Below, in pieces: positions 56,559 through 64,000 of a stretch of DNA of 64,000 bases (the stretch's first letter is position 1; each line of letters starts with the position of its first letter). The notes below the pieces were generated by a model. The model had not been told where the DNA came from, ran no database searches, and worked only from the letters and a program-made list of their open reading frames with translations. Origin of the DNA: Streptomyces sp. MUM 178J (lineage in GTDB: Bacteria > Actinomycetota > Actinomycetes > Streptomycetales > Streptomycetaceae); contig NZ_JADWYQ010000026.1 in the NCBI RefSeq assembly GCF_022414575.1, forward strand, positions 32,135 to 96,134, in the 5' to 3' direction. The translations under genes were made by a program, and so were the position numbers.

Positions 56559-56867
56559 GTGCCAGAGCAGATCCACGGCACGTCCACCGGATCGGGCCAA
56601 GTCAGCTCCACAACACCTCCGCTTCCCAACCTCAACCACGTTGACCTGCATGTTCTGCTGACCACGGAAGACCCTGCCATCACAGCCGCGGCGGACCACG
56701 CACTGCGCCGGCCAGAGCAGTTCACCGAGATCTGGTGGGGGGACAGTCCAGAGGGCGGGCACCGCGGAGCCATGCGCTGGACCACCGTCACCTCGGCACT
56801 GGACGCGATCCGGCCAACCTTCCTGCGTCAAGAGGGCGACTGTGCCAGCCGAGACCACTGCGTTTGA
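56559..56867 (+). CDS. Small candidate precursor peptide of an Fxs-like RiPP module
   Basis: A 102-residue product starts at GTG 56559, with GGGAGGAG 6 bases upstream; ATG 56454 (overlapping the previous stop) and GTG 56517 are alternatives. The middle PLPNLNHVDLHVLLTTEDPA and AADHALRRP resembles the leader region of FxSxx-COOH peptides. The C-terminal half (EIWWGDSPEGGHRG, then MRWTTVTSALD) ends GDCASRDHCV and lacks the FxSxx ending. Position directly before a HExxH peptide-hydroxylase gene, which it overlaps by 26 bases, suggests it is the substrate. The function is inferred from context and weak resemblance. Confidence 0.6.
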   Translation: MPEQIHGTSTGSGQVSSTTPPLPNLNHVDLHVLLTTEDPAITAAADHALRRPEQFTEIWWGDSPEGGHRGAMRWTTVTSALDAIRPTFLRQEGDCASRDHCV

Positions 56868-58125
56868 GCTCCCCGCGGCGGTGCTCGCGCGGCTGGGAAG
56901 CACCCGCCCGAAGCCCGCAGACTCCGGCTTTCTACGGGGTGCTCTGCACAGCAGACGGCTCGTGCTGCTCAAGTCCCTGCTCACCAGGGCGGAACGGCAC
57001 GCGCCTGAGACATGCCGACGGCGGCTGCTCCTGCACTGGCGGCTGCTGGCGAGAGCCGAAGCCGCCCACCCGGCCGCCGCGCGAACGACACTCGGCTATC
57101 CGGCCGTCGGCAACTGGCTCCTGCACACGCTCGATGTGCCTGACGGGCCACCCTTCGACAAGTCGCTGGCGGGACTGGGCGCGGCGGCCGCTGCCGCCGC
57201 CCTGGGCGCCGGGACCGGTTTCCGGCTCACCCTGCCCACTGACGAGGGGAGACTGGTCCTTCCCGGCATCGGCGCATTCGACGCCCGGGCGGCGAACGTA
57301 CGCATCGTCGCCGGGCCCGGCAGCGTCTGCCTGACCCCCGAAGGGCGCAGGGCGGCGATCCGGCTGCCACGCCCGGCCGTCCTCGCCGCCCCTCTTCAGG
57401 GGTGGCGCGGGCTGCGCCCACTGCCCGGCGGGGCCGGCGTCCTCGACGATCTGGACCCGTACTGGTCCGGTCGCCACCTCAGCCATGGCCGCGCACTGCC
57501 CCGCAGCCCGGTCCGGTCGGCCGCCGCCGCCCGCCCCTGGCTGGCCCGCTGGCGCGCGGCGCTGGCCCTGCTGTCGTCGGCCGATCCGCCGCGGGCGGCC
57601 GAAGTGGCCTCGCTGGTCGACTCGGTCGTGCCGATCGCCGGGGACGGACCGGGCGTGGTCAGCGGGACACTGCGCGCAGCGCCCTGGGCCGTGCTGACAA
57701 CGCTGCCGGCCTCGTCTCGGACGATGGCCGAGGTCCTGGTCCACGAGGTGCAGCACAGCAAACTCGCCGTCATCAGCGACGCCGTGCCGCTGCTGCTTCC
57801 GGGAGGAGACGCGGAGCACACGGTGGCGTGGCGCGCGGATCCCCGCCCGCTGCCCGCGGTTCTGCAGGGCACCTACGCCCATCTGGCGCTCGCCGACCTG
57901 TGGCGTCGGCTCGCCGGGCGCCGCGGCGCGACCCCGGGGAGCCGGAAGGCGGCCCTCGCACGGTGCGCCGCTTACGCCGAACAGGTCTCCGCGCCCCTGC
58001 GCACCCTGATGGAATCAGGCCAACTCACGGCTGAAGGAAAGGTGTTCGTGGCCGGTATGAAGTGCTATCTGGAGAGTTTGAGCGGTGTTTCGCCGGACGA
58101 CTCATATCCGCACCCATTGTCATGA
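56842..58125 (+). CDS. Stand-alone HExxH-type peptide beta-hydroxylase
   Basis: The 427-residue protein matches the HExxH domain usually fused behind the radical-SAM enzyme FxsB. Visible features are VLVHEVQHSKLAVISD with His301-Glu302-x-x-His305, WRADPRPLPAVLQGTYAHLAL with a further His347, and a C-terminal LMESGQLTAEGKVFVAGM. The family is described as alpha-ketoglutarate/iron-dependent peptide beta-hydroxylases rather than proteases. No radical-SAM Cys triad is present, so this is a free-standing version. GTG 56842 has GAGGG upstream and overlaps the candidate precursor by 26 bases in another frame. It precedes the fxsT-like gene. Confidence 0.85.
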   Translation: MPAETTAFELPAAVLARLGSTRPKPADSGFLRGALHSRRLVLLKSLLTRAERHAPETCRRRLLLHWRLLARAEAAHPAAARTTLGYPAVGNWLLHTLDVPDGPPFDKSLAGLGAAAAAAALGAGTGFRLTLPTDEGRLVLPGIGAFDARAANVRIVAGPGSVCLTPEGRRAAIRLPRPAVLAAPLQGWRGLRPLPGGAGVLDDLDPYWSGRHLSHGRALPRSPVRSAAAARPWLARWRAALALLSSADPPRAAEVASLVDSVVPIAGDGPGVVSGTLRAAPWAVLTTLPASSRTMAEVLVHEVQHSKLAVISDAVPLLLPGGDAEHTVAWRADPRPLPAVLQGTYAHLALADLWRRLAGRRGATPGSRKAALARCAAYAEQVSAPLRTLMESGQLTAEGKVFVAGMKCYLESLSGVSPDDSYPHPLS

Positions 58126-58198
58126 ATCATAACGTAAAGTAGCCGTCCAAGGGTCGCCGCAGAGCGACGGGGGCCTGATCACAAGGGAGAGCGCACCC
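58126..58198 (+). promoter_or_regulatory. Possible internal promoter before the fxsT-like gene
   Basis: The 73-base gap holds an AT-rich patch with TAACGT/TAAAGT near 58131-58139, a plausible -10 in this genome, and AAGGGAG before the ATG. It is the largest gap in the RiPP-like module. Confidence 0.3.
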
Positions 58199-61100
58199 AT
58201 GGTCGCTGAACGGGGCCCGGACGGGAGCGAGGCACCGGTCCAGGAGTCCGAGCACTTCGTCGTCGCCTTTTCCGGCCACGACCGCGCCTGGGCGACATGG
58301 ATCGCCCACCGACTGGAGTACCACGGCCACCGGGCATCGCTGTACCGCTGGGACCCCTCCCGTGAGCAGCCGCTGCAGGAGGCTCTCAGCGACCTGCAGC
58401 TCGCCTCCGGCCGGGTCCTGCTTGTGCTCAGCGATGTGTTCTTCCAACTCGGCCTCCGCCGCGAGGGCGAATGGAACGCGGTCCTGCGCGGCTTCGTCGC
58501 CCAGCAGTCGGACCGGTTCGCCGCCGTGACCCTCACCAACCGCCCGTTGCTGCCCGCGACGGCCGTCCTGGAACCGGCCGACCTATGGCAGTTGGACGAG
58601 AAGGAGGCCGAGCGACGACTGCTCTACCGGCTCTCGCTGTCCTCCCGGCCGGCCCGGCGGGCCGCCGTCTCCTCGGTCTCCCGCTATCCCCGCAACCAGC
58701 CGGCGGCATGGGGGAACGTTCCCCGCCGCAACTCCCGGTTCACCGGGCGGGACGAGATCCTCAATGCGCTGCAGCAGCGGCTGATGGACGCCGAGCCCGG
58801 CGCGGCCGTGTGCGCCCTCGTCGGGATGGCCGGCATCGGCAAGACACAGATCGCGGTCGAATACGCCTACCGCTTCCTCCCCGACTACGACGTCGTGTGG
58901 TGGGTCAACTCCGACCAGCGCAACACCCAGCGCGACACCTTCGCGGGGCTGACCACCGCCCTCGGCCTGCCCAGCGGTTCCGAGCCCGGAGAACGCATCC
59001 GCGTCGTCCGCGAGTCCCTGCGCAGAGGCGTGCCGTACGGGCGCTGGCTGGTCATTTTCGACGGATGGGAGAGCCCGGAGGACGCCGCCGCCTACCTGCC
59101 CCAGGGCGGCGCCGGGCACGTTCTGATCACATCCCGCAACCACAACTGGCGGGCCGCGACGGACACCCTGGAGATCTCCGGCTTCCGAAGGGCGGAATCC
59201 ACCGGCTATCTCCTGCGCCGCGCGCCGCACATCACCGCCGAGCAGGCCGATCAGGTGGCCGTCGAGTTCCACGACGTCCCCCTGCAGCTCGCGCAGGCCG
59301 CCGCCTGGCTGGGCGAGTCACGCATGGAGGTCCCCGAGTACCTGCGCATGGTGCGCGACGGCGGCCTCGCCCGCTTCGAGGGACTGGTGATGCCGGACGA
59401 CTACCCGCAGTCCTCCCTCACCTCGTGGTCGATACTCATCAACAAGCTCAAGCGCAGCGAGCGGCACACCGTCGAACTCCTCACGTTGTGCACCGCCTTC
59501 GCACCCGGTCGCATTCCACTGGGGCTCGTGCGCGGGCTGCGCGCCTCCGACCTGCCGGAGAACCTGCGCTGGATCACCAGCGACCTGCCCAGCTGGACGC
59601 GAGCCCTGGACTCCCTGGTGAACTACTCCGTGCTGACCAGGGAGACGAGGGGCTCGGCCTTCGACGAGACCGGCCGCGACGAGGAGGCCGCGCACGAGCA
59701 CGAAACCGTACGCATGCACGGGGTCGTGCACGCCATCGTCAGCGAGCTGGCCAGCGGCCGGGAACGCGAAGAATACCGGAAAGTGGTGCACCGGTTGCTC
59801 GCCGACGCCGACCCCGGCGCCCCCAACGACAGCAAACAGTGGCCACGCTACGCGGAGCTGCTGCCGCATCTGTCCGCGTCCGGCGCCCTCGACAGCCAGA
59901 ACCAGCGGGTCCAGAACACCCTGCTGAACTGCCTGCGCTACTGCTTCGCCAGTGGCGAGAACCGGGCCGGCTCCCAGCTGGCAGAGCAGATCCGGGCCAG
60001 GTGGTCGCAGTACATGACTGCCGACGCCCCGCTCATGCTCAGCCTCACCACGCTCCAGGGCAACGTCCTGCGGGCCAGCAGCCGGTTCCGCGAGGCCTAC
60101 GAACTGGACCATGCACGCCTGGACCGGCTGCGCACCGCCGAACACTCCAACGAGCACGCCCTGCTGGAGGCCACCAGCTGCCTGGCCGCGGACACGCGCT
60201 TCCTCGGGCAGTACGACAAGGCTCTGCGTATGCAGGAGGAGGTCGTGGCCACAGCCCACCGCCTCTTCGGAGCCGAAGAGCGCACGACCCTGCTCGCCCA
60301 GTACAACCTGGCCACCGGCCTCAGACTGCTGGGCCGCTACCAGGAGGCCTACGACGTCGACCTGGACACCCTCCGCAAACGCGAGGTCTCCCTGCGGGAA
60401 CGCCACCCGGACACACTGCGCTCCATCAACACCTGCGCCCGCGACCTGCGGGTCATGGGCCATTACCGGGACGCCCTGGCCCGGCAGGAACTGGGGATGC
60501 GTCTGCACGTCCAGGTGCTGGGGCCGCAGCATCCGCAGACTCTATGGGCCCGCCACAACCTGCTGCTGTGCCAGTGGCGGGCGGGAACGTCCGGTGAGGA
60601 GATCGCATCGGCCATGGCCGCCCTGCTGGAACTGCAGGAGCAGGTGCACGGCCGCAGCCACTTCTACACACTGGCCCTGATCGCCGACTACGGCAGCTTC
60701 CTGCGGGAACACGGCGAACTGGCCCGGGCCAAGGAACTGATCAGCGAGGCGGAGAACGGCTACCGCCAACTGCTCGGCCAGGCCCATCCGGTGCCCACCG
60801 GAATGCAGTCCAACGCCGGTCTGGTGCTTCAGGCGGAAGGCGACCGCGACGGGGCGCTCAGCATGTTCGAGCAGGCCATGGTGGGGCTGCGCCCGTGGCT
60901 GGGCGACGACCATCCCGTGATGCTGGGGTGCGCCCTCAACACCGCCGCCGGGCGGAACTTCACCGGACGACTGGAGGACGCCGCCGAACTGAGCCGGAAC
61001 ACCCTGCTGAGGTCGCGGCGGGTGCTGGGCGAGGACCACCCCCTGACCCTCTCCTGCATGGTCGCACTCGCCGCGGACCTGCGGGCGCTACAAGAGCGGG

Positions 61101-61231
61101 ACGAGGCCGGCAAGCTGGAGGAGGATGCGCTGCAACGCCTGACCCGCACCCTGGGAGCGCAGCACCACCACACCCTCTCCGCCCGCCAGCGGGTGCGCCC
61201 CTACTGGGACTTCGAGCCCTATCTCGGCTGA
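58199..61231 (+). CDS. fxsT: FxsT-type TIR-NB-ARC-TPR protein
   Basis: The 1,010-residue protein has an N-terminal TIR domain (FVVAFSGHDRAWATWIAHRL, RVLLVLSDVFF) with Glu91 in the GEWNAV segment where TIR NADases keep their catalytic Glu. An NB-ARC ATPase follows with Walker A GMAGIGKT (209-216), Walker B WLVIFDGWE and PLQLAQAAAWL. At least eight TPR-like units (about 580-1000) carry AxxLHxQxLGxxHPxTL-type helices. This is the architecture of FxSxx-COOH-system TPR proteins and resembles NLR immune receptors. ATG 58199 has AAGGGAG 8 bases upstream. It lies in one strand with the ternary-system genes. Confidence 0.88.
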   Translation: MVAERGPDGSEAPVQESEHFVVAFSGHDRAWATWIAHRLEYHGHRASLYRWDPSREQPLQEALSDLQLASGRVLLVLSDVFFQLGLRREGEWNAVLRGFVAQQSDRFAAVTLTNRPLLPATAVLEPADLWQLDEKEAERRLLYRLSLSSRPARRAAVSSVSRYPRNQPAAWGNVPRRNSRFTGRDEILNALQQRLMDAEPGAAVCALVGMAGIGKTQIAVEYAYRFLPDYDVVWWVNSDQRNTQRDTFAGLTTALGLPSGSEPGERIRVVRESLRRGVPYGRWLVIFDGWESPEDAAAYLPQGGAGHVLITSRNHNWRAATDTLEISGFRRAESTGYLLRRAPHITAEQADQVAVEFHDVPLQLAQAAAWLGESRMEVPEYLRMVRDGGLARFEGLVMPDDYPQSSLTSWSILINKLKRSERHTVELLTLCTAFAPGRIPLGLVRGLRASDLPENLRWITSDLPSWTRALDSLVNYSVLTRETRGSAFDETGRDEEAAHEHETVRMHGVVHAIVSELASGREREEYRKVVHRLLADADPGAPNDSKQWPRYAELLPHLSASGALDSQNQRVQNTLLNCLRYCFASGENRAGSQLAEQIRARWSQYMTADAPLMLSLTTLQGNVLRASSRFREAYELDHARLDRLRTAEHSNEHALLEATSCLAADTRFLGQYDKALRMQEEVVATAHRLFGAEERTTLLAQYNLATGLRLLGRYQEAYDVDLDTLRKREVSLRERHPDTLRSINTCARDLRVMGHYRDALARQELGMRLHVQVLGPQHPQTLWARHNLLLCQWRAGTSGEEIASAMAALLELQEQVHGRSHFYTLALIADYGSFLREHGELARAKELISEAENGYRQLLGQAHPVPTGMQSNAGLVLQAEGDRDGALSMFEQAMVGLRPWLGDDHPVMLGCALNTAAGRNFTGRLEDAAELSRNTLLRSRRVLGEDHPLTLSCMVALAADLRALQERDEAGKLEEDALQRLTRTLGAQHHHTLSARQRVRPYWDFEPYLG

Positions 61232-61264
61232 GCCGCGGACGGCACGTTAAGAACGGGGGGCTCG

Positions 61265-62524
61265 ATGGCTGGACGGGTGTCAGGCGGGCAGCGGCGGTTC
61301 GGGGCGCCTGCCGATCGGAGGGGCGCGGCGGAGCAGCTCGGCCGCCGGGGAGCGCTGCGGCTCGGGCTTGGTGTGGTGGCCGCATTCGGCGTCGCTGCCA
61401 CTGCTGCCGGTTGTTCTGATGGCGGCGGCTCCGCGAAGGAGGACGACGGCAGCGGCACACGCAAGCGGGACGGTGACGAGAGACGGTCCCCTGAGTCAAA
61501 GCCGTGGCGGCCCTGGCGTCACACCATCGGCGGGTGGGTCGAGTCGTCGCCGACGGTAGTCGACGGGGTCGTCTACATCGGCGGCAGCGACAACAAGGTC
61601 TGCGCCCTGGACGCCGCCGTTGGCAGGGAGAGGTGGGTCTTCGGCACCGGTGAAAGGGTCGTCTCGTCGCCGACAGTGGTCGACGGGCTGGTGTACATCG
61701 GCTGCGACGACAACAACGTCTACGCTCTGGACGCCCGCTCCGGTGAGAAGAAGTGGGCCTTCCGCACGAACAGTTGGGTCCACTCGACACCCACGGTGGT
61801 CGACGGTGTGCTGTACGTCGGGAGCTGGGACAGCGGCGTGTACGCACTGGACGCCGCCACCGGGGCCAGGAAGTGGGCCTACGCCACGGATAAGTGGGTC
61901 TCCGCCTCGCCCGCGGTAGCCGACGGGTTCGTCTACATCGGCAGCAATGACGGGAACGTCTACGCCTTGGACGCCGTAACCGGCAAGAAGAAGTGGGCCT
62001 ACACCACTGCGCATGATTTCGTCGCTTCGCCGACCGTGGTCGACGGGGTCGTCTACGTCGGCGCCCGCGACGGGAACATGTACGCCCTTGACGCGGGCTC
62101 AGGCCGCAGGACATGGGCCTTCGACTCCGGAGACTGGATCACCTCGAAGCCGTGGGTGGCCGACGGAGCGGTCTACTTCGGCAGCAAGAGCTCCGTGTAC
62201 CGCTTGGACGCCGCCACCGGCGGGAAGGAGTGGACCTACTCCGCCAAGGGCCAGATCGACGCCTCCGCCGTCGTAGCCGGCGGGGTGGTGTACATCGGCA
62301 GCCGCGACAAGAATCTGTACGCCCTGGACGCGGCCACCGGCAACGAGAAGTGGGCCTACTCCACGGGCGGGGAAGTCGACTCCACGCCGGCGGTGGCGGA
62401 TGGGGTGGTGTATTTCGGGAGCAACGACGGGAACGTCTACGCCCTCGACGCCGACACCGGCCAAGGCCCGACAGCACCTTCCCCGACCGGCCCCGAACCT
62501 GGCTGGTCACCACCCCGCCCCTGA
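61265..62524 (+). CDS. PQQ-binding-like beta-propeller lipoprotein
   Basis: The 419-residue protein has an Arg-rich signal (LGRRGALRLGLGVVAAFGV) ending in a lipobox-like TAAGC, then eight or nine near-identical 40-residue propeller blades. Each blade follows SSPTVVDGVVYIGS, DxNVYALDA and TGxKKWAY. The PQQ-like name refers to the fold; cofactor residues are not evident. ATG 61265 has GGGGGG 5 bases upstream. It is 33 bases after the fxsT-like gene and probably co-transcribed, as an external receptor or scaffold (inference). A Pro-rich tail ends the protein. Confidence 0.88.
   Translation: MAGRVSGGQRRFGAPADRRGAAEQLGRRGALRLGLGVVAAFGVAATAAGCSDGGGSAKEDDGSGTRKRDGDERRSPESKPWRPWRHTIGGWVESSPTVVDGVVYIGGSDNKVCALDAAVGRERWVFGTGERVVSSPTVVDGLVYIGCDDNNVYALDARSGEKKWAFRTNSWVHSTPTVVDGVLYVGSWDSGVYALDAATGARKWAYATDKWVSASPAVADGFVYIGSNDGNVYALDAVTGKKKWAYTTAHDFVASPTVVDGVVYVGARDGNMYALDAGSGRRTWAFDSGDWITSKPWVADGAVYFGSKSSVYRLDAATGGKEWTYSAKGQIDASAVVAGGVVYIGSRDKNLYALDAATGNEKWAYSTGGEVDSTPAVADGVVYFGSNDGNVYALDADTGQGPTAPSPTGPEPGWSPPRP
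61527..62460 (+). repeat. About eight 120-bp coding repeats in the propeller gene
   Basis: Units of roughly 120 bases, each including TCGCCGAC-GTGGTCGACGG-like and TACGCCCTGGACGCC-like segments, encode the propeller blades. Their high DNA similarity suggests recent expansion. Confidence 0.8.
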
Positions 62525-62582
62525 CAGTCCTCGACGCGCGACCCGACCGACGGCATTCCGTATCCGATGCACGGGGGACCTC

Positions 62583-63713
62583 ATGGCCACGACTCCGCCT
62601 TCTCACCCTTGCTCCGACCCGGATGTACCGGAGGAGGAGGGAGGGCCGGAGCCGAACAGCACCGCAGCACAGACGCCCGCTGACCCGGCCGACCGGACGT
62701 CCGTCGATGACCCCGCCTCCGTCCCGCGGACCGCTCCATCGGCCCCCGTGCCACCGCGAGAGAGCGGCTGGGGTGCATGGGCTGACAACCGCCTGCCGGG
62801 CTTTCGCGGACTGCCGCCAGGACAGCGCGCGGTTTACGCAACCCTCGCGATCCTCGTGGTCCTGGCAGGCTTTGTCCTCACCTACTACGCCACCTTCGTC
62901 CTGGACCGCTCGACGGCGAAGGAACGGGTGCGCTCGGACAAGCAGGCGGAGAAGTCGGTCGACCGCGAGCAGCCCGCCTTCGTCTCGACCGTCACGCCCC
63001 ACGACTACGAGCAGGAGATGCCCGAGGTCATCACCGTACTGCTCGACCGGACCCTGACCGCCCGCGAACAGGCCGGCCTCACCGCTCTCAGGGGCAACCC
63101 CGCGGAGGTGTGGGCGTTCCTGAAGCCGCTGGGCGGCCGCATCGTCGAACACTCCTCAGAAGCAATGAACTTGGAGGACGGCAACCGGCATCGCGGCCAG
63201 TCCCAGACGTTCGACCTCAACCTCAACAGCGACCGCGGCGCCGGACTCACGATCAATGGCATGACGGCCGTCAAGGACGCGTGCCGCGTACCCGGAGCGC
63301 AGGCCGTCGTCCACCTCCCGTCCGCGGGAGCCGAGTCCCGGCAGGGCCTGCTGTGGGACCTGACCGGCGGGAGCGAGGACAAGGCCAAAGGGCCCTACGT
63401 CCTTGACGAAGGCGCCTCGCAGGGCCAGCTGTACTTCCGCCGCAACGTCGTCGAGCTGGGCAACGGCCAGTCCAACATGGCATTCCGCATCCAGCCCGAG
63501 GTGTCCACGCACACGTGTGAGTGGCACATCGTCGCCTCGTACACCGACACGACCGGCCCTCACGAGCAGCGTATCCCGCGTGGGACCGGCACGTTCACCA
63601 CCGAAGCCATCCCGCTGCGCCCCGTCCAGTACTTCGAGTGGGTCATTACTGAGGGGTGGGGCTGCGTCGGCGACATGAGCCAGAAGGGGTGCGAGGCGAC
63701 CGACCAGCTGTAG
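62583..63713 (+). CDS. Single-pass membrane protein of unknown function
   Basis: The 376-residue protein has a Pro/Ser/Thr-rich cytoplasmic N-terminus (about 1-80), one transmembrane helix (about 82-107, AVYATLAILVVLAGFVLTYY) and an extracellular domain of about 265 residues with four Cys, two near the end (WGCVGDMSQKGC). No known domain is recognised. ATG 62583 has GGGGGACC just upstream. It lies 58 bases after the propeller lipoprotein, so it may anchor or receive signals for the same system. Confidence 0.7.
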   Translation: MATTPPSHPCSDPDVPEEEGGPEPNSTAAQTPADPADRTSVDDPASVPRTAPSAPVPPRESGWGAWADNRLPGFRGLPPGQRAVYATLAILVVLAGFVLTYYATFVLDRSTAKERVRSDKQAEKSVDREQPAFVSTVTPHDYEQEMPEVITVLLDRTLTAREQAGLTALRGNPAEVWAFLKPLGGRIVEHSSEAMNLEDGNRHRGQSQTFDLNLNSDRGAGLTINGMTAVKDACRVPGAQAVVHLPSAGAESRQGLLWDLTGGSEDKAKGPYVLDEGASQGQLYFRRNVVELGNGQSNMAFRIQPEVSTHTCEWHIVASYTDTTGPHEQRIPRGTGTFTTEAIPLRPVQYFEWVITEGWGCVGDMSQKGCEATDQL

Positions 63714-63792
63714 TAGGGGCGAGACCGGTATGGCCCGGTAACCAGGTAGCCAGTGTTCCCAGGGCCATGCCGAACGCAGCGGACTCAGCGCA

Positions 63793-63812
63793 AACAGAAC
63801 GACAGTTCTGTT
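63793..63812 (+). promoter_or_regulatory. Perfect palindromic operator of the tetR gene
   Basis: AACAGAAC-N4-GTTCTGTT is a perfect 20-bp inverted repeat 48 bases upstream of the TetR start; a further AGAACAG half-site lies near 63829-63835. This is the usual position for an autoregulatory TetR site. Confidence 0.75.
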
Positions 63813-63860
63813 AGTGTTGCCAATAAGCAGAACAGTCATTCTTTTTGAGGTGGAGGTGTG

Positions 63861-64000
63861 GTGCCGCGGCTCACCGACGCGCGCAAGGAACTCCGGCGTA
63901 CTCAGATCGCCGAGGCCGCCGTACGCTGCTTCGGCCGCAACGGGCTGGAGCGGACTTCGATCGCCGACATCACCGCCGAGTCCGGCCTCTCGGCCGGCTC
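63861..64000 (+). CDS. TetR family regulator, N-terminal part (3' truncated by window)
   Basis: Only about 47 residues are visible: a basic leader (LTDARKELRRTQIAEAAVRC), then FGRNGLERTSIADITAESGLSAGS. This is the canonical TetR helix-turn-helix start. GTG 63861 has GGAGG 4 bases upstream; GTG 63858, directly before it, is also in frame. A palindromic operator lies in its promoter. The regulated target would lie beyond the window. Confidence 0.88.
   Translation, partial: MPRLTDARKELRRTQIAEAAVRCFGRNGLERTSIADITAESGLSAG

Noticed and set aside
61527..62460. Regular 120-bp repeats as a possible CRISPR array
   Set aside because: The units are coding, in frame and without unique spacers; they encode propeller blades.

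Overview
The window is high-GC actinobacterial DNA and reads as a Streptomyces chromosome. GTG and TTG starts are common, genes overlap as ATGA or GTGA, and TTA codons are rare. It carries the GlgE-type alpha-glucan pathway next to secreted proteases and L,D-transpeptidases. No rRNA, tRNA, insertion sequence or CRISPR array was found.

Layout. 0-5.4 kb: the end of a GH114 glycosidase, a MerR-thioredoxin pair behind a textbook MerR promoter, the RNA-polymerase-rescue ATPase helR, a HEAT-repeat miniprotein and a DUF418 membrane protein. 5.6-8.4 kb: four small overlapping or closely spaced genes and an XRE/TPR-type regulator, all on the minus strand, with two long inverted repeats. 8.7-16.6 kb: the operon glgE-treS-mak-glgB (minus). 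16.9-20.1 kb: an ECF sigma factor coupled to a TTA-containing M48 membrane protease. 20.3-28.3 kb: an accessory redox locus with an NmrA-like protein, an AraC regulator and an operon of HpaB-like oxygenase, MFS exporter, PrnB-like heme protein and FAD monooxygenase. 28.4-31.1 kb: glgP. 31.2-43.1 kb: a NADAR protein, an M4 protease, a trypsin-like pseudoprotease with lectin and FG-GAP repeats, a heterodimeric ABC exporter and glgX. 43.3-49.3 kb: two tandem L,D-transpeptidase lipoproteins, an enoyl-CoA hydratase, a GHKL ATP-binding regulator and a YVTN propeller lipoprotein.

49.7-63.7 kb is the most distinctive region. A Trypco1 protein, a trypsin-VMAP protein, a MoxR AAA ATPase and a vWA/TPR protein make a vWA-MoxR-VMAP ternary conflict system. 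It continues directly into a RiPP-like module: a small candidate precursor, a stand-alone HExxH peptide hydroxylase and a TIR-NB-ARC-TPR protein of the FxsT type, then a PQQ-like propeller lipoprotein and a membrane protein. The radical-SAM enzyme (FxsB) expected with FxsT is absent from the window. Two core genes carry in-frame TTA codons, which points to bldA-dependent developmental control. The window ends in a tetR gene with a perfect palindromic operator.

How the parts work together. GlgE, TreS and maltokinase move trehalose/maltose carbon through maltose-1-phosphate into alpha-glucan; GlgB branches it, and GlgP with GlgX break it down. The conflict system is inferred to sense invasion or damage (VMAP/TIR-NB-ARC), use MoxR-vWA as an NTP-driven relay, and act through a protease or a modified peptide.
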